From: Methylonatrum sp040877625 | Lineage (GTDB): Bacteria; Pseudomonadota; Gammaproteobacteria; Nitrococcales; Aquisalimonadaceae | Direction of reading: 5' to 3' | Length of the DNA stretch: 64,000 nucleotides | Assembly: GCA_040877625.1 (NCBI GenBank) | Contig: JBBDNK010000028.1 | Location: 62,001 to 126,000 of the forward strand | Shown: in pieces, positions 17,929 to 26,587 of the stretch | Layout of the letters: every line of letters starts with the position of its first letter | Position numbering within the stretch: position 1 is the stretch's first letter | The notes under the pieces: generated by a model | Database searches by the model: none | What the model was told of the DNA's origin: nothing | What the model saw: only the letters and a program-made list of their open reading frames with translations | Position numbers and translations under genes: made by a program

Positions 17929-18144
17929 TTGCGTAGACGTCCAACCGATGAGCACTACTTCAGCTACAGTCCCGCCCATGCCCGCCGCCTCGCCGCGGAG
18001 GCGCGCTTCTCCTGCCGGACCTTCAAGGCCGACAACTCCCGCAAAGCCCCGTGGTTGGTGCTGCTGAGCGACCTGGCCGCCCACCTGGACGCGCGCCGCG
18101 ACGAAGCACTCAAGGAGCGAAGCTGCTTCCGCAACGCCTCGTAG
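17929..18144 (+). pseudogene. Unrecognised gene tail
   Basis: A plus-strand frame of 71 codons with protein-like composition, including YSPAHARRLAAEARFSCRTF and LLSDLAAHLDARRDEAL, ending at 18144. No ribosome site or family is recognised. It could be the 3' end of a gene interrupted by the repeat junction at 17.86 kb. The lipoprotein gene follows 42 bp later. The rest of 17859-18186 contains nothing else that can be supported. Confidence 0.25.
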
Positions 18145-18186
18145 CGCTATAGACTGCCCCCGATACCAACAAAGAAGGGGCACGCC

Positions 18187-18480
18187 ATGCGACTCGTCAC
18201 CTGCCTACTCACCGCAGCCGTCTTACTCGGCGGCTGCGCGTCTCTCGAGCATTACACAGCCTGGGAAGGACACTCCCGCGAAACCCTTGTACGCAGCTGG
18301 GGCACGCCGAACGGCGGAGTCGACGTCGCGAAAAGCGGCGTCTCGATTTCCACGTACCAACGCAATCTGTGTCGGGTCAACATCATCGAGCGAAACGGCA
18401 TGATCGAGGAAGTGAGGACCAACGGCGATTGGAGCTGCAACGCAGCGGACGTCGCCAAGAGACTCCCGCCCCCAGAGTAA
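18187..18480 (+). CDS. Small lipoprotein
   Basis: 97 residues. The N-terminus MRLVTCLLTAAVLLGGCAS is a clear lipoprotein signal with lipobox LGGC (Cys at 18). The mature part contains LVRSWGTPNGGVDVAKSGVS and VNIIERNGMIEEV, resembling the short SmpA/OmlA-like outer-membrane lipoproteins that carry a 'WG.P' segment. It probably sits in the outer membrane facing the periplasm. AAAGAAGGGG precedes the ATG. It is monocistronic, with a terminator right after it. Function unknown; it looks like an ordinary host gene between defence modules. Confidence 0.8.
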   Translation: MRLVTCLLTAAVLLGGCASLEHYTAWEGHSRETLVRSWGTPNGGVDVAKSGVSISTYQRNLCRVNIIERNGMIEEVRTNGDWSCNAADVAKRLPPPE

Positions 18481-18501
18481 AAAGTGCATTCGTTTTTGCT
18501 A

Positions 18502-18537
18502 CCAGTCAGTTCAGGCAGCGCCTAACTGGCTGTTTTT
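18502..18537 (+). terminator. Rho-independent terminator of the lipoprotein gene
   Basis: An imperfect stem, CAGTTCAGG and CCTAACTGG around the loop CAGCG, is followed by CTGTTTTTAT. It lies 22 bp after the lipoprotein stop. Confidence 0.7.
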
Positions 18538-18658
18538 ATATGACAAACCCTATGTAGCGATCCGATCCATCATGGGAGCCACGCTGAATTTGCTCACCCC
18601 CGCCAAAAGAATCTGGCTCCTGGTGTTGACCTTCAGCGTCCGTGTCTACTTCCCGTGA

Positions 18659-18757
18659 TTAGGCCCACTCTAACTCTAAACTAGAGGTCTGCGGTTGATG
18701 TAGCTGCCGGAACTCGGCAGGCGTCAGATCCCCGAGCGAATCATTGAGCTTATCGGT
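18659..18757 (-). pseudogene. C-terminal remnant of an IS3-like transposase
   Basis: The minus frame ends DSLGDLTPAEFRQLHQPQT and then SSLELEWA-stop. 'SLGxLTPAEF' followed by a short tail is the usual end of IS3-family integrase-core transposases. Only about 30 residues are recognisable, and no DDE residues remain. It lies just downstream of Wadjet 1. Nothing else is supportable in 18541-18840. Confidence 0.5.
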
Positions 18758-18840
18758 ATCAAGAAGCTGCAGGAACTGATCCTGCGTGCTGGGGCAGGCA
18801 GTCTTCAGGGTCGAGCCTTCCGTGGCCGAGTTGTGGTGAA

Positions 18841-19452
18841 TCAATCGCAGTTGTGTTCGTACTCCTGAATCAGCTGTTCCAGAAAGCACATGCCTGCTGA
18901 GCTGAGTGCGTATCGGGATGCACCGGTCTGGAACGCAAACGACCGCGACACCAGATAGTTCAGCGCTTCTTCCCACCCCTTGGCAAAGCGCGCGGCCCGC
19001 AGGATATCGGCGTACTCGTCATCGGCGGCCAATGCCGCCAGATCCTCGTCCTTCAGACCGGCGTCCAGTCTACCGAGATACTGCAAGTCCCGCCCGGTGC
19101 GGGTGAAATAGCGACCAATAACCAGCAAGACCACCTGAACCTTCAGTGCGTTTTCGTCGTGTTCTTCTGAATCATCGTCAGCGCCTTCCCGCAGGTAAAA
19201 AAAGCCACCCTGATTATGGAACACGAGCTCAAGCCCCAGATGCCGGTATAGCTCCCGGAAATGGCTGAGATTGTTGTAGAGGACGTTATAGAGCGGGTTG
19301 TCTTCCAACGCGGCTTTATGTCCATTGTAGGTTTGGCGCAATACCACCCGTCCGGCTACCAGTTGGCGGTATATCTCCGCACTGTGTTGCGGATTTATGC
19401 CCGTAAAGCTGGTGCGCGGCTCCCGTTCAGCCGTTGGTTCAATCGTGCTCAT
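18841..19452 (-). CDS. jetB: Wadjet 1 JetB (MukE/MksE-like)
   Basis: 203 residues. The winged-helix, MukE-like pattern includes SAEIYRQLVAGRVVL, then NPLYNVLYNNLSHFRELYRHLGLELVFHN, GGFFYLRE, and a C-terminal LNYLVSRSFAFQTGASRYALSS. JetB is the kleisin-associated KITE subunit of the Wadjet SMC complex, which extrudes loops on small circular DNA and hands it to the JetD nuclease. The ATG overlaps jetA by 14 bp. It is the last gene of this operon; in the second system it is the second gene. Confidence 0.85.
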   Translation of the reverse strand: MSTIEPTAEREPRTSFTGINPQHSAEIYRQLVAGRVVLRQTYNGHKAALEDNPLYNVLYNNLSHFRELYRHLGLELVFHNQGGFFYLREGADDDSEEHDENALKVQVVLLVIGRYFTRTGRDLQYLGRLDAGLKDEDLAALAADDEYADILRAARFAKGWEEALNYLVSRSFAFQTGASRYALSSAGMCFLEQLIQEYEHNCD

Positions 19453-20842
19453 TGCTCATTTCCAGCCGGCGACGCCGGTACACAAAAGTCTGCCCTTCTT
19501 CGCTGCTCAGGGTGCGAAAACGGTTCATGGTGGCAATGCGCATCCCATCGGGTGCCCGATGCCCAAGTCGACTCATGGCTGCCAGCAGGTCCGGAAAATC
19601 ATATCCCTCGATAAAGCCTTGCAGTCGTCCGTGCAGCTCACGCACCAGGTCCTGGGTGGGGCGGAGTTCCAGGGAATCGATCCAAGCATAGAGTTTCCGG
19701 ATACGTTCGATGTCCGTTCGAGCCGGCGTGGATAGGGCTGCCACTTCCATCAGGTTTGGCGCTTCGTTTTGTCGGCGGATGTCCGACAGGCGCAGTTCAA
19801 TCTCGGAGAACAGCATTCGGTAATAACTGCTGGTATCGCCAAAGGCGTACCGCTTGGGTTGCGAACGCTGTTTCAGCCCGATCACGAAGTCGTTCTCGCG
19901 CGCGAATGCCTGTCCGCTTAAACGGGTCTTGCGCAGATCCTGTGTCTGTGTGTCCTGATAGCGCTCCACCAGTCTCTGGTAATGATGTTCCATGGCATTG
20001 TACTGGAGCATGCCAGTACGGGTCTTTCGCAGAAAGTTATCCACCTCCCAGGCCACGAGCTGGATCGGTTTATACATTGCGTTGATGCTGAGAGAAGTGC
20101 GAAACACCTGGTCCGCCTCGCGCTGTCTGATATTGCGTTCAAGCAGGTTCTGAACGCGCCTGAGCGTGGTGAACAGGTTCTCCCCTTCCGCCAGAACAAG
20201 GTCCGGGTTCAGAAACGACAGTGTCGGCTTGATATGGCGTTCGTAAAGATGGGCGATGCGTGTAAGCAGATCCTGACGGAATGCCATGAAAGCGTCCGGT
20301 GCTCTGCTGGCATCGCCGGAGAGTTTCGCCAGATCCGCGCTGATCTGCTGCATGCGGATAATGTTCTGTCGCAGCAGGCCAACAAGGTGGCTTAATTGCT
20401 CGAACAGGTCATCCAGCAACTCAGTGAAGTCCGGATCGGAATGGTTGAAGCTCGATGCGCCCAATCGAACCCGAACATCCCACAAGGCGACCAGGCGGCT
20501 ACGAAGCCTGGCATCGGTTAGTTCCTGGTACAGAGAGGCGTTGCAGGCCCGTAGCAATCCAACCAGTGATTCCTGCAGCACCAGGCGGCGTTCGCCATCG
20601 ATCTTATCGATGTCCACAGCCAGACCGGCGTTGAACAGATTGTCGGTGGTGAGTGCAAGCTCAAGGCGTTGACGTTCCGTGGTGTCGCGATTACGCGTGT
20701 ACTGGGCGACTTCGCGCACGAGCTCATGCTCGCGAATGAAGCGTATCCCCTCTTCGTCCATGCGCTGAATCAACGTGAACAAGACAGTCGGATGTTCGAA
20801 GATGATCCGAGTCGTGTCCAGGGTGCTGAAACGCTTAGCCAT
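19439..20842 (-). CDS. jetA: Wadjet 1 JetA (MukF/MksF-like kleisin)
   Basis: 467 residues from the ATG at 20842 (MAKRFSTLDTTRIIFEHPTVLF). This start overlaps jetC by 8 bp; a longer frame to 20953 reads into jetC and has no support. The family pattern is a winged-helix N-terminus, a helical middle with LFEQLSHLVGLLRQNIIRMQQ, and a C-terminal part with FSEIELRLSDIRRQNEAPNL. JetA is the kleisin that bridges the two JetC heads. It is intact. Confidence 0.85.
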   Translation of the reverse strand: MAKRFSTLDTTRIIFEHPTVLFTLIQRMDEEGIRFIREHELVREVAQYTRNRDTTERQRLELALTTDNLFNAGLAVDIDKIDGERRLVLQESLVGLLRACNASLYQELTDARLRSRLVALWDVRVRLGASSFNHSDPDFTELLDDLFEQLSHLVGLLRQNIIRMQQISADLAKLSGDASRAPDAFMAFRQDLLTRIAHLYERHIKPTLSFLNPDLVLAEGENLFTTLRRVQNLLERNIRQREADQVFRTSLSINAMYKPIQLVAWEVDNFLRKTRTGMLQYNAMEHHYQRLVERYQDTQTQDLRKTRLSGQAFARENDFVIGLKQRSQPKRYAFGDTSSYYRMLFSEIELRLSDIRRQNEAPNLMEVAALSTPARTDIERIRKLYAWIDSLELRPTQDLVRELHGRLQGFIEGYDFPDLLAAMSRLGHRAPDGMRIATMNRFRTLSSEEGQTFVYRRRRLEMSNEHD

Positions 20843-23768
20843 GGCCGCCTTCAAGTAGATCCGCCTGCTCTGCCGTGAGCCATTCCGAGTACTGCGACGT
20901 GTTCGTGAAACCTTCCGCCCCGCCCCAATACACGATCGTTCGGCGTTTGTCATAGGGGTATCTGGTATGCATATTGCCCAACTCGATGTGCCGGCCCACC
21001 TGATGGATCAACTCCGAACTCGCACTATGTGTCGCCGCGGCAAAGAGGTTGAAACCCTCCTGTTTTACGCGCTCCAGTAACGACGGTATCTGACTTACAT
21101 CGACGTTCGGCAGCTCGTCGAGTACCAGCGGGATCGACAAGTGCACGCCGGGAGACAGCACGCGCCGCAGCAAACGCTGAACCAGCTCCAGATTGATCAG
21201 CATGGTGGTGGATGTTGATTGGCTTTTTGAATCCAGCCCGGACTCGTTCACCTTTCTGGTCCGGTAGCTTATTCCCGTTATGATCTTGTCCATGGTCAGA
21301 CGCTGTTCCATCCGGGCGCCGTTGGACTCCCCGAAGAATTCCGCCACGAATACGCGGAGTCGTTCATAGAAGGCGTCCGACAGCAGTTCGGAGGCGAATG
21401 GATCCAGTGCCTCCGATTCCTCCACCAGATTGCTGAACTTCGGGTGGCAGTGAATATCCACCCGCACCTCGGCCAGGTCGTTGATGGATACGCCATCCAA
21501 TTCCTGGTTTAGGCGCCGCTGAAACCGGTCGATATGGTCCTTGTTCATCTTGAGCGCATGGCGATAGCTGGCCACGGTGTCATTATGTGCTTCCACCTGC
21601 TCCTGCAGTATCTTTCGACGGTTTGGAAGCTCCTTGAACAGCGTATCCAGTGAGGTAAAGGCGTCCTTGATGGTCCCGGCCGTGGGGCTTTCGTACTGGA
21701 GGCTCTCGGCGTGCTCCTCCAGCATGCCGGCATGCAAGAAATGCTGAAGGTCCTGGAGAATATCCCGGCGTAAAGACTCGAAATCCTGGATGTCCAACTG
21801 CAGGCGGCTCAGGGACTCTTCCGTAATCTGGTCAAGAACAATGGCCTGATCTGCGCTGGTCTGTTCGAGATGACGGATCCGGTTCTGCAGGGCCGTGACG
21901 CTTTGCCGGATGCGTGCCAGCTCCTCCTGTCGCTGGTCAATGGTCGTCAGGTCTGACTTCACCTGGACGAGCTGTCTTTCAGCTCCGTTCAGCCCTCCGG
22001 TCAGGTTATTTCGCTCGGTCTGAGCCTTCTCCTGGCTTGCCTCGTTTTCCCTGATGGCATTTTCGGCGCGCTCGATGGTCACGTCAGCCGCCGCGAAATT
22101 CCGAAGCAATTCCAGATCGTGGTTCAGGGCATTCAGGTCCCTCTTGGCTTCCGCAATCTTCGTCGGACGGTCATATGCGTTGGATTGGATCTCCGCCAGA
22201 TCATTCAGCTGCTGCTCCAGCTTCTCCTTCTCGCCAAGGAGGCCACGATGCCGCGCCTCAAGATCTTCCGGTGCTGAATCCCGTGCAGAGAATTCCTCGT
22301 CGAACCACTGGTAGCCGGTTTCGGACCGTTTCAACAAACGTGCAAAGGCCGTAATGGCGGCACGCGCTTCGTCCTCCAGTTCTTTGCCGGGGCTTGCCTG
22401 CACAAGACGGGGTTCAATGGCTGCCAAGGGGGTTACCACCTCCTCCGGAAACTGTCGATGTAGCTGCCAACGGCGGTCGCTTATCTTTCTCTCAAACTGC
22501 AGCAACTCCGCATTCGTGGCCTCAATGGATTTTTGTAGTTTCTTTCGCCGTTGTTCTGCTGCCGCATCGTTCTGCAATGCGCTTAGATGCGCTTCCTTCT
22601 CTTCAGCCTCTTCCGTCAGAATCTGTACCACTGCGTCGGAGGTATACTCCGGGTATCTCGACAGCAGCGTATTGCCATCCCGGCGGATAGCCGAGAATTC
22701 TGTCAACTCCTTCTTCTTGTCCTTGATGGTCGCAGCCAGCCCAGTGAGTTGGCGATCTAGTGCCCGATCCTGACTTTTGTAGTCCTTGACGAGGGTATCC
22801 TGGGTATCCACCTGGCGGGCGGCCAGTTCTCGCCGTTGGCGCGCATCTTCAAGGGCGGACGACAATCCATCCCTGAACGCGGCAAACTCACTCTGAGCCC
22901 TTGCCTTCTGCTGATACTCGACGTAACGCTTTTGCAGGCGTTCAAAGCGGTGTCTCTCACGTTCCACTGCAACCAGCCGCTCATTCTGATCCTTGAGGTG
23001 CTGGTGACGCTGCAGAAACTGGTCGATGTCCAGGTCCAGTGCATCGCTGGAGAACTTCTTGTCCGCTTCCACGATGCTGGCCACAGCCTCCGCCATGGCG
23101 CGATCATCCGCATTCATTTCAAACAGGAGCAGAACCAACGTCCGGAGCGATTCGACCTTGCCTTCGCCGAGATCCGTCAAGGGCAATACGCTGTAGCGTA
23201 TCGCGTCGGCTGACATCAGCTCGCTGGAATAAAGCATCGCACGCAATCTGGCGGGGTCGCTGGTAAAAACCACGTTCCGGGACAGTTTCCGAAGTCGTTC
23301 GGAAAGCCAGCCGATAGACAATTCCGGAACGGCGCGGCCAATGGCATCGGGATCTTCCGACGGGTTCCAGAACAGGTGGCGCAACTGATCATAGGCGACA
23401 GGCACGAAAATTCTGCCATAGCCAAGGTTGTCCGCCCTGTGGAGAATCTGGCAATGGGTACCGGCAGGGTTGCTGACTTCCATGATCAGAAAGCTGCACT
23501 TCCCGGGAAAATAGTGTTGGAAGCTCTCTTCGTTCCTGTAGTACTGGTTCTGCTTTGAATTGCGAAACGCGAACTTCCGTTTGCTGTTCTTGAAGTTGTT
23601 TTCCGGTAGAAGGAACAACCGTAAAGCGTTCAAAAGGCTGGATTTACCCAGGTTTCCGCTACCCAGCAATAACGCGTGCCTATCCACCGGGAGTTCCACG
23701 TAACAAAACCCGGCGGAGTCCACGACCACCAGCCGCTGAATCTGAAACTGGAAATACGTGTCACTCAT
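20835..23768 (-). CDS. jetC: Wadjet 1 JetC (MukB/MksB-like SMC ATPase)
   Basis: 977 residues from the ATG at 23768 (MSDTYFQFQIQRLVVVDSAG), which overlaps the jetD stop by 8 bp. Walker A is LLLGSGNLGKSSLLNALRLF (about 35-54). A very long coiled coil runs from about 235 to 800, with a hinge-like interruption. The C-terminal head has SQSTSTTMLINLELVQRLL (signature-like) and IPLVLDELPNVD (Walker B). It is the motor of the Wadjet complex. It is longer than and clearly different from the JetC at 53.9 kb, so the two systems are not recent duplicates. Confidence 0.9.
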   Translation of the reverse strand: MSDTYFQFQIQRLVVVDSAGFCYVELPVDRHALLLGSGNLGKSSLLNALRLFLLPENNFKNSKRKFAFRNSKQNQYYRNEESFQHYFPGKCSFLIMEVSNPAGTHCQILHRADNLGYGRIFVPVAYDQLRHLFWNPSEDPDAIGRAVPELSIGWLSERLRKLSRNVVFTSDPARLRAMLYSSELMSADAIRYSVLPLTDLGEGKVESLRTLVLLLFEMNADDRAMAEAVASIVEADKKFSSDALDLDIDQFLQRHQHLKDQNERLVAVERERHRFERLQKRYVEYQQKARAQSEFAAFRDGLSSALEDARQRRELAARQVDTQDTLVKDYKSQDRALDRQLTGLAATIKDKKKELTEFSAIRRDGNTLLSRYPEYTSDAVVQILTEEAEEKEAHLSALQNDAAAEQRRKKLQKSIEATNAELLQFERKISDRRWQLHRQFPEEVVTPLAAIEPRLVQASPGKELEDEARAAITAFARLLKRSETGYQWFDEEFSARDSAPEDLEARHRGLLGEKEKLEQQLNDLAEIQSNAYDRPTKIAEAKRDLNALNHDLELLRNFAAADVTIERAENAIRENEASQEKAQTERNNLTGGLNGAERQLVQVKSDLTTIDQRQEELARIRQSVTALQNRIRHLEQTSADQAIVLDQITEESLSRLQLDIQDFESLRRDILQDLQHFLHAGMLEEHAESLQYESPTAGTIKDAFTSLDTLFKELPNRRKILQEQVEAHNDTVASYRHALKMNKDHIDRFQRRLNQELDGVSINDLAEVRVDIHCHPKFSNLVEESEALDPFASELLSDAFYERLRVFVAEFFGESNGARMEQRLTMDKIITGISYRTRKVNESGLDSKSQSTSTTMLINLELVQRLLRRVLSPGVHLSIPLVLDELPNVDVSQIPSLLERVKQEGFNLFAAATHSASSELIHQVGRHIELGNMHTRYPYDKRRTIVYWGGAEGFTNTSQYSEWLTAEQADLLEGGHG

Positions 23769-24558
23769 CCTGAGACTCCAGGAAAACTTCCTGCTCCATG
23801 AATCTGCCGGTTTTTCGGAAGGTCTGAGCCAGATCGGAAAAGCCGAGCTCCTCGGCCAGTGCGATGGCATTTCGAAAGGCGTCGGTATCGGCTGGCATAC
23901 GTTTGAACAGCGCTTGGAATTCGTCCCAGCTTGCGGGTTGCAGGAATTCAGCCTTCTCGCCCAGCCGCCGGGACACCGATCTGAACATGCTTAGTCCGCC
24001 TCGATCATAGTCGAACGCGCATAATACGCGCTGATAGGTAGCGAGCCAGTCCAGACATAAGGCCCTGGTTACGCGGTTACCGCCACCTAGCAGCACGTCC
24101 GTATTGTCCAGGGTAACGTTTCCACCGGAAAAACTGGAGGCAACCCTCAGCATTTCCTCAAATCGGAAGAAATTTTCCTCATTTTCTATCAGCAAGGCTG
24201 TCGGTTTTGGGTTGAATCCGTGTAAATACCTTTCTGGCGCGATGTACACCACATCGGGCCTTTCATCGGTCAACATGGAGTGGTAGACGAGAAGGTAAGT
24301 AACCGCCGTCTGCGATCGATGGGAATCTCCAAGCCACGCGGCTGAGGTCCGATCGAACGGGACCTCGGCGGCCTCCAGCAGATGCGTCCATACGTCCGGG
24401 TCGTTGCAGCGAACGTACCACCGGTCTTTGCCCACCGCCTGCGTATCAAAACACTGGCGATGTCGGCGAGCTACCTCCTTTGGCAGCCGTTTCAGGAACG
24501 CCTCAAAGTTGATTGGTAACCCTTGCTCGATCCTTGAGAGATATCCAGCCAGCGTCAC
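23761..24558 (-). CDS. jetD: Wadjet 1 JetD (TOPRIM nuclease)
   Basis: 265 residues from a GTG at 24558 (VTLAGYLSRIEQGLPINFEAF), with GGGAG upstream; the longer frame to 24630 enters the repeated leader and is less likely. The TOPRIM motif is PTALLIENEENFFRFEE (catalytic Glu) and LCAFDYDRGGLSMFR (DxD). JetD cuts the circular DNA recognised by JetABC. Here it is the first gene, giving the order D-C-A-B. The 89-bp leader copy 2 lies 54 bp upstream of the start. Confidence 0.85.
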   Translation of the reverse strand: MTLAGYLSRIEQGLPINFEAFLKRLPKEVARRHRQCFDTQAVGKDRWYVRCNDPDVWTHLLEAAEVPFDRTSAAWLGDSHRSQTAVTYLLVYHSMLTDERPDVVYIAPERYLHGFNPKPTALLIENEENFFRFEEMLRVASSFSGGNVTLDNTDVLLGGGNRVTRALCLDWLATYQRVLCAFDYDRGGLSMFRSVSRRLGEKAEFLQPASWDEFQALFKRMPADTDAFRNAIALAEELGFSDLAQTFRKTGRFMEQEVFLESQDE

Positions 24559-24572
24559 TCTGCTTCTCCCTG

Positions 24573-24827
24573 TCACAACGGTGCTACTGTAACTCCCGTT
24601 ACCGGCACTATGCCAAACGGATGCAGCCACATGTTACAGCCTTTGCCCCAGTCTAGAGAGCCGCTGTTCTCCGGCCGCCACAACTCGGAGAACCTGCTGG
24701 TCCAGGGGGAAAGAGCCCCTTCGACCTTTTTGCGCAATACCTGATCCAGCACCGCGGCGGACGCACGGTAGTGCGGTTCGCGCCTTTGCACGACATCAAG
24801 CACTACGTTGATATTGACGAGAATCAT
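24573..24827 (-). pseudogene. Truncated, catalytically altered VapC
   Basis: The frame starts MILVNINVVLDVVQRREPHY and keeps the VapC pattern for about 44 residues (SAAVLDQVLRKKVEGALSP), then runs into the 89-bp leader repeat and ends after 84 residues without the later acidic residues. In addition, the usual first catalytic Asp (ILVDxN) is Asn here (ILVNIN). Its ATG overlaps the antitoxin stop by 4 bp. It is not an active toxin. Confidence 0.8.
24612..24700. repeat. 89-bp leader repeat, copy 2 (upstream of Wadjet 1)
   Basis: It matches 17715-17803 base by base with few substitutions. The stem is GTTCTCCG with CGGAGAAC (one base pair shorter than copy 1). On its right it joins directly to a truncated vapC; the VapC frame reads on into the repeat. 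Confidence 0.85.
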
Positions 24828-25066
24828 CGGTGCTTGTTTTCGAGGTGACGTCGGTGCTCGTCCTCCGCACAGATTTCGGCAGGCACCAGGCCGGGGATGA
24901 AGTCCAGTTCCGGTGACGGCGTCTGCTCTTCCAATGCGCGCATCCGCTTTAGATACCGGTCTATGACCTCGGTTACCGTCAAGCCGTGGGCCTTTGCATA
25001 GGATTTGGCAAACTCGACGTCTTTCCGAGGTAGGCGAATGATCAGTTTGGTGGTGTCGGTTTCCAT
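24824..25066 (-). CDS. Antitoxin of the DUF6364 (ribbon-helix-helix-like) group
   Basis: 80 residues from the ATG at 25066. METDTTKLIIRLPRKDVEFA and KSYAKAHGLTVTEVIDRYLKRM form the family core: a beta strand followed by two helices. The C-terminal part (EQTPSPELDFIPGLV...) should bind the toxin. It is coupled to the broken VapC by an ATGA overlap and is now an orphan antitoxin. Confidence 0.75.
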   Translation of the reverse strand: METDTTKLIIRLPRKDVEFAKSYAKAHGLTVTEVIDRYLKRMRALEEQTPSPELDFIPGLVPAEICAEDEHRRHLENKHR

Positions 25067-25293
25067 CCGAAGCCCTCTGTACGGCATGTTTCCATGCATT
25101 GTGCGGCATGCTCGGAAATGGGCAACAGCACGCTGGATTCGGCCCGCATCACAATTGACAGCATGGGCTCGATTCTCCATCATTGGGACGCGTTGCCAGG
25201 GAACCATAAGGCACGGACAAACCGCACGGATGCGAACTATTTTGAACCCGCCTCCGTTGCCATATTCGGCACATCGCCTGAATCGTCCGCCCT

Positions 25294-25325
25294 CTTCCCT
25301 GGCTGAATCATAAAAACCAGGGAAG
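25294..25325 (+). promoter_or_regulatory. Hairpin overlapping the hcp ribosome-binding site
   Basis: CTTCCCTGG (25294-25302) and CCAGGGAAG (25317-25325) form a perfect 9-bp stem with a 14-nt loop. The right arm covers most of the GGAAGGAAG Shine-Dalgarno sequence (25321-25329) in front of the hcp ATG at 25334, so folding would limit translation. The rest of 25067-25333 holds only promoter-type sequence. Confidence 0.55.
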
Positions 25326-25333
25326 GAAGTGTC

Positions 25334-25828
25334 ATGTCTATTTTCATGAAATACGGCCACCTCCGGGGCGAAAGCGCGGACGCCGGACACGTGGGCTGGG
25401 TGGATGTCGACGAGGTCTACTTCCACGGCGTGAAGCGTCGAATCTCCTCGAACTCCGGCACCCGGTTCGACCGCGAATCCGCCGTCACCGAAATCAGGGA
25501 CATCACCTTGATTCGGTACATGGACCAGGCATCTCCGGGCATATTTCTGGAATCATGCTGCGGAGATGGGAAAGATTTGACGCTTCACTACGGCAAGACA
25601 ACCAGCACGGGTAGCGGCAACGATCTCTTTCTGGAGCAGGTGTTAGAGCATGCTGTGATCGCCGACTACAAAGTATACTCCAGCATTTATTCCCGCCGAC
25701 GGCCCTCGGAAAAATTGACCATTTCATTTACTGGCCTCCTGTTACGTTACATCCCTCATGGAGATGACGGCACTCCCCTCTCGCCGTTGGCGGTGTCCTA
25801 CAGCACCAGGACCAACACAACCGCGTAG
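25334..25828 (+). CDS. hcp: Hcp-family T6SS tube protein/effector carrier 1
   Basis: 164 residues, the usual Hcp length. MSIFMKYGHLRGESADAGHVGWVDVDEV is the Hcp start. RFDRESAVTEIRDITLIRYMDQASPGIFLESCCGDG and KLTISFTGLLLRYIPHGDDGTPL are the core strands. Hcp hexamers stack into the inner tube of the type VI secretion system and carry small effectors in their lumen. No T6SS structural genes are nearby, so this is an orphan Hcp that feeds a distant apparatus. It is followed 56 bp later by a putative cargo gene. Confidence 0.9.
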   Translation: MSIFMKYGHLRGESADAGHVGWVDVDEVYFHGVKRRISSNSGTRFDRESAVTEIRDITLIRYMDQASPGIFLESCCGDGKDLTLHYGKTTSTGSGNDLFLEQVLEHAVIADYKVYSSIYSRRRPSEKLTISFTGLLLRYIPHGDDGTPLSPLAVSYSTRTNTTA

Positions 25829-25884
25829 CCAGGCGGAAAGGTAACGAACAAATGGAACAATACGGACGCCAAGGAGGAAAATTC

Positions 25885-26574
25885 ATGTCCAATCTGTCGG
25901 AACTTCCTTACAGACTGCCCGAGTCGCGGGAAGGTAAGATCGTCGTACTGTCCGAAATGGTCGGAATCAACCCGATTCATTTCACAGATGTCAGTCAGGA
26001 AGACGCGATGACGGCGTTAACCGAATTGATTGTTTTCCGGCAATTGAATGGACATGAGCGGCAGCGCGTCATGAAGCACTGGCAATTATTGCCTCACCCT
26101 CTCTGTGATGCCTTGCAGATTGCCAGTCGTCGAGCGATTACCCAAGAAAGAGCCTATGAGATAGCGGCTGAAGTCTCAGAAAGAGGATATTTCAAAGGCA
26201 AGGGGGAAGCTGATTGGATATATCAGCTCAATTCTGATCCGGAACTCACAGTAACTATTGACGTTTCGAACCTGACTGTTACAGCACGTGGCGGCTGGGA
26301 GCCTGATCCTAATGGAGGGTATATAGCACGCGCGTATGTCACAGGAGATCAGTATGCAGTGCACGGAAATGTAACTGTTAGGCATCGACCCGATGGCACC
26401 TATGGAATTTACAACGAAACGTATGATTACGACATTCATGTGGATTTCTCTCCTCTCGGAATTGCAAGGAATGTCGGTACAATTCTTGGGAGACCGCCTA
26501 GAGGATGGCCAAATACGCAATTTAATATCATGTTTAGCGGGAACACGAACCTCACTAACCCTCGTGAGCGGTGA
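25885..26574 (+). CDS. Putative Hcp-delivered effector, unrecognised
   Basis: 229 residues from the ATG at 25885 (MSNLSELPYRLPESREGKIV), with AAGGAGG 7 nt upstream; a longer frame to 25852 is less likely. No signal peptide and no known toxin motif is seen. The N-terminal half is helical (HERQRVMKHWQLLPHPLCDAL). The C-terminal half is beta-rich and aromatic (GTYGIYNETYDYDIHVDFSP, then NVGTILGRPPRGWPNTQFNI). The position right after hcp and before secreted proteins of immunity type suggests a T6SS cargo toxin. Because the candidate immunity proteins carry signal peptides, a periplasmic target is likely. AT-rich codon use marks it as transferred. Confidence 0.6.
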   Translation: MSNLSELPYRLPESREGKIVVLSEMVGINPIHFTDVSQEDAMTALTELIVFRQLNGHERQRVMKHWQLLPHPLCDALQIASRRAITQERAYEIAAEVSERGYFKGKGEADWIYQLNSDPELTVTIDVSNLTVTARGGWEPDPNGGYIARAYVTGDQYAVHGNVTVRHRPDGTYGIYNETYDYDIHVDFSPLGIARNVGTILGRPPRGWPNTQFNIMFSGNTNLTNPRER

Positions 26575-26587
26575 CCTGTAGTATGCG
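26561..26587 (+). repeat. 27-bp repeat at the effector 3' end, copy 1
   Basis: CTCGTGAGCGGTGACCTG and its following bases recur at 28474-28500 with only a few changes. Copy 1 spans the effector stop codon. The second copy after the last immunity-like gene is the trace of a duplicated effector-immunity unit. Confidence 0.75.
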
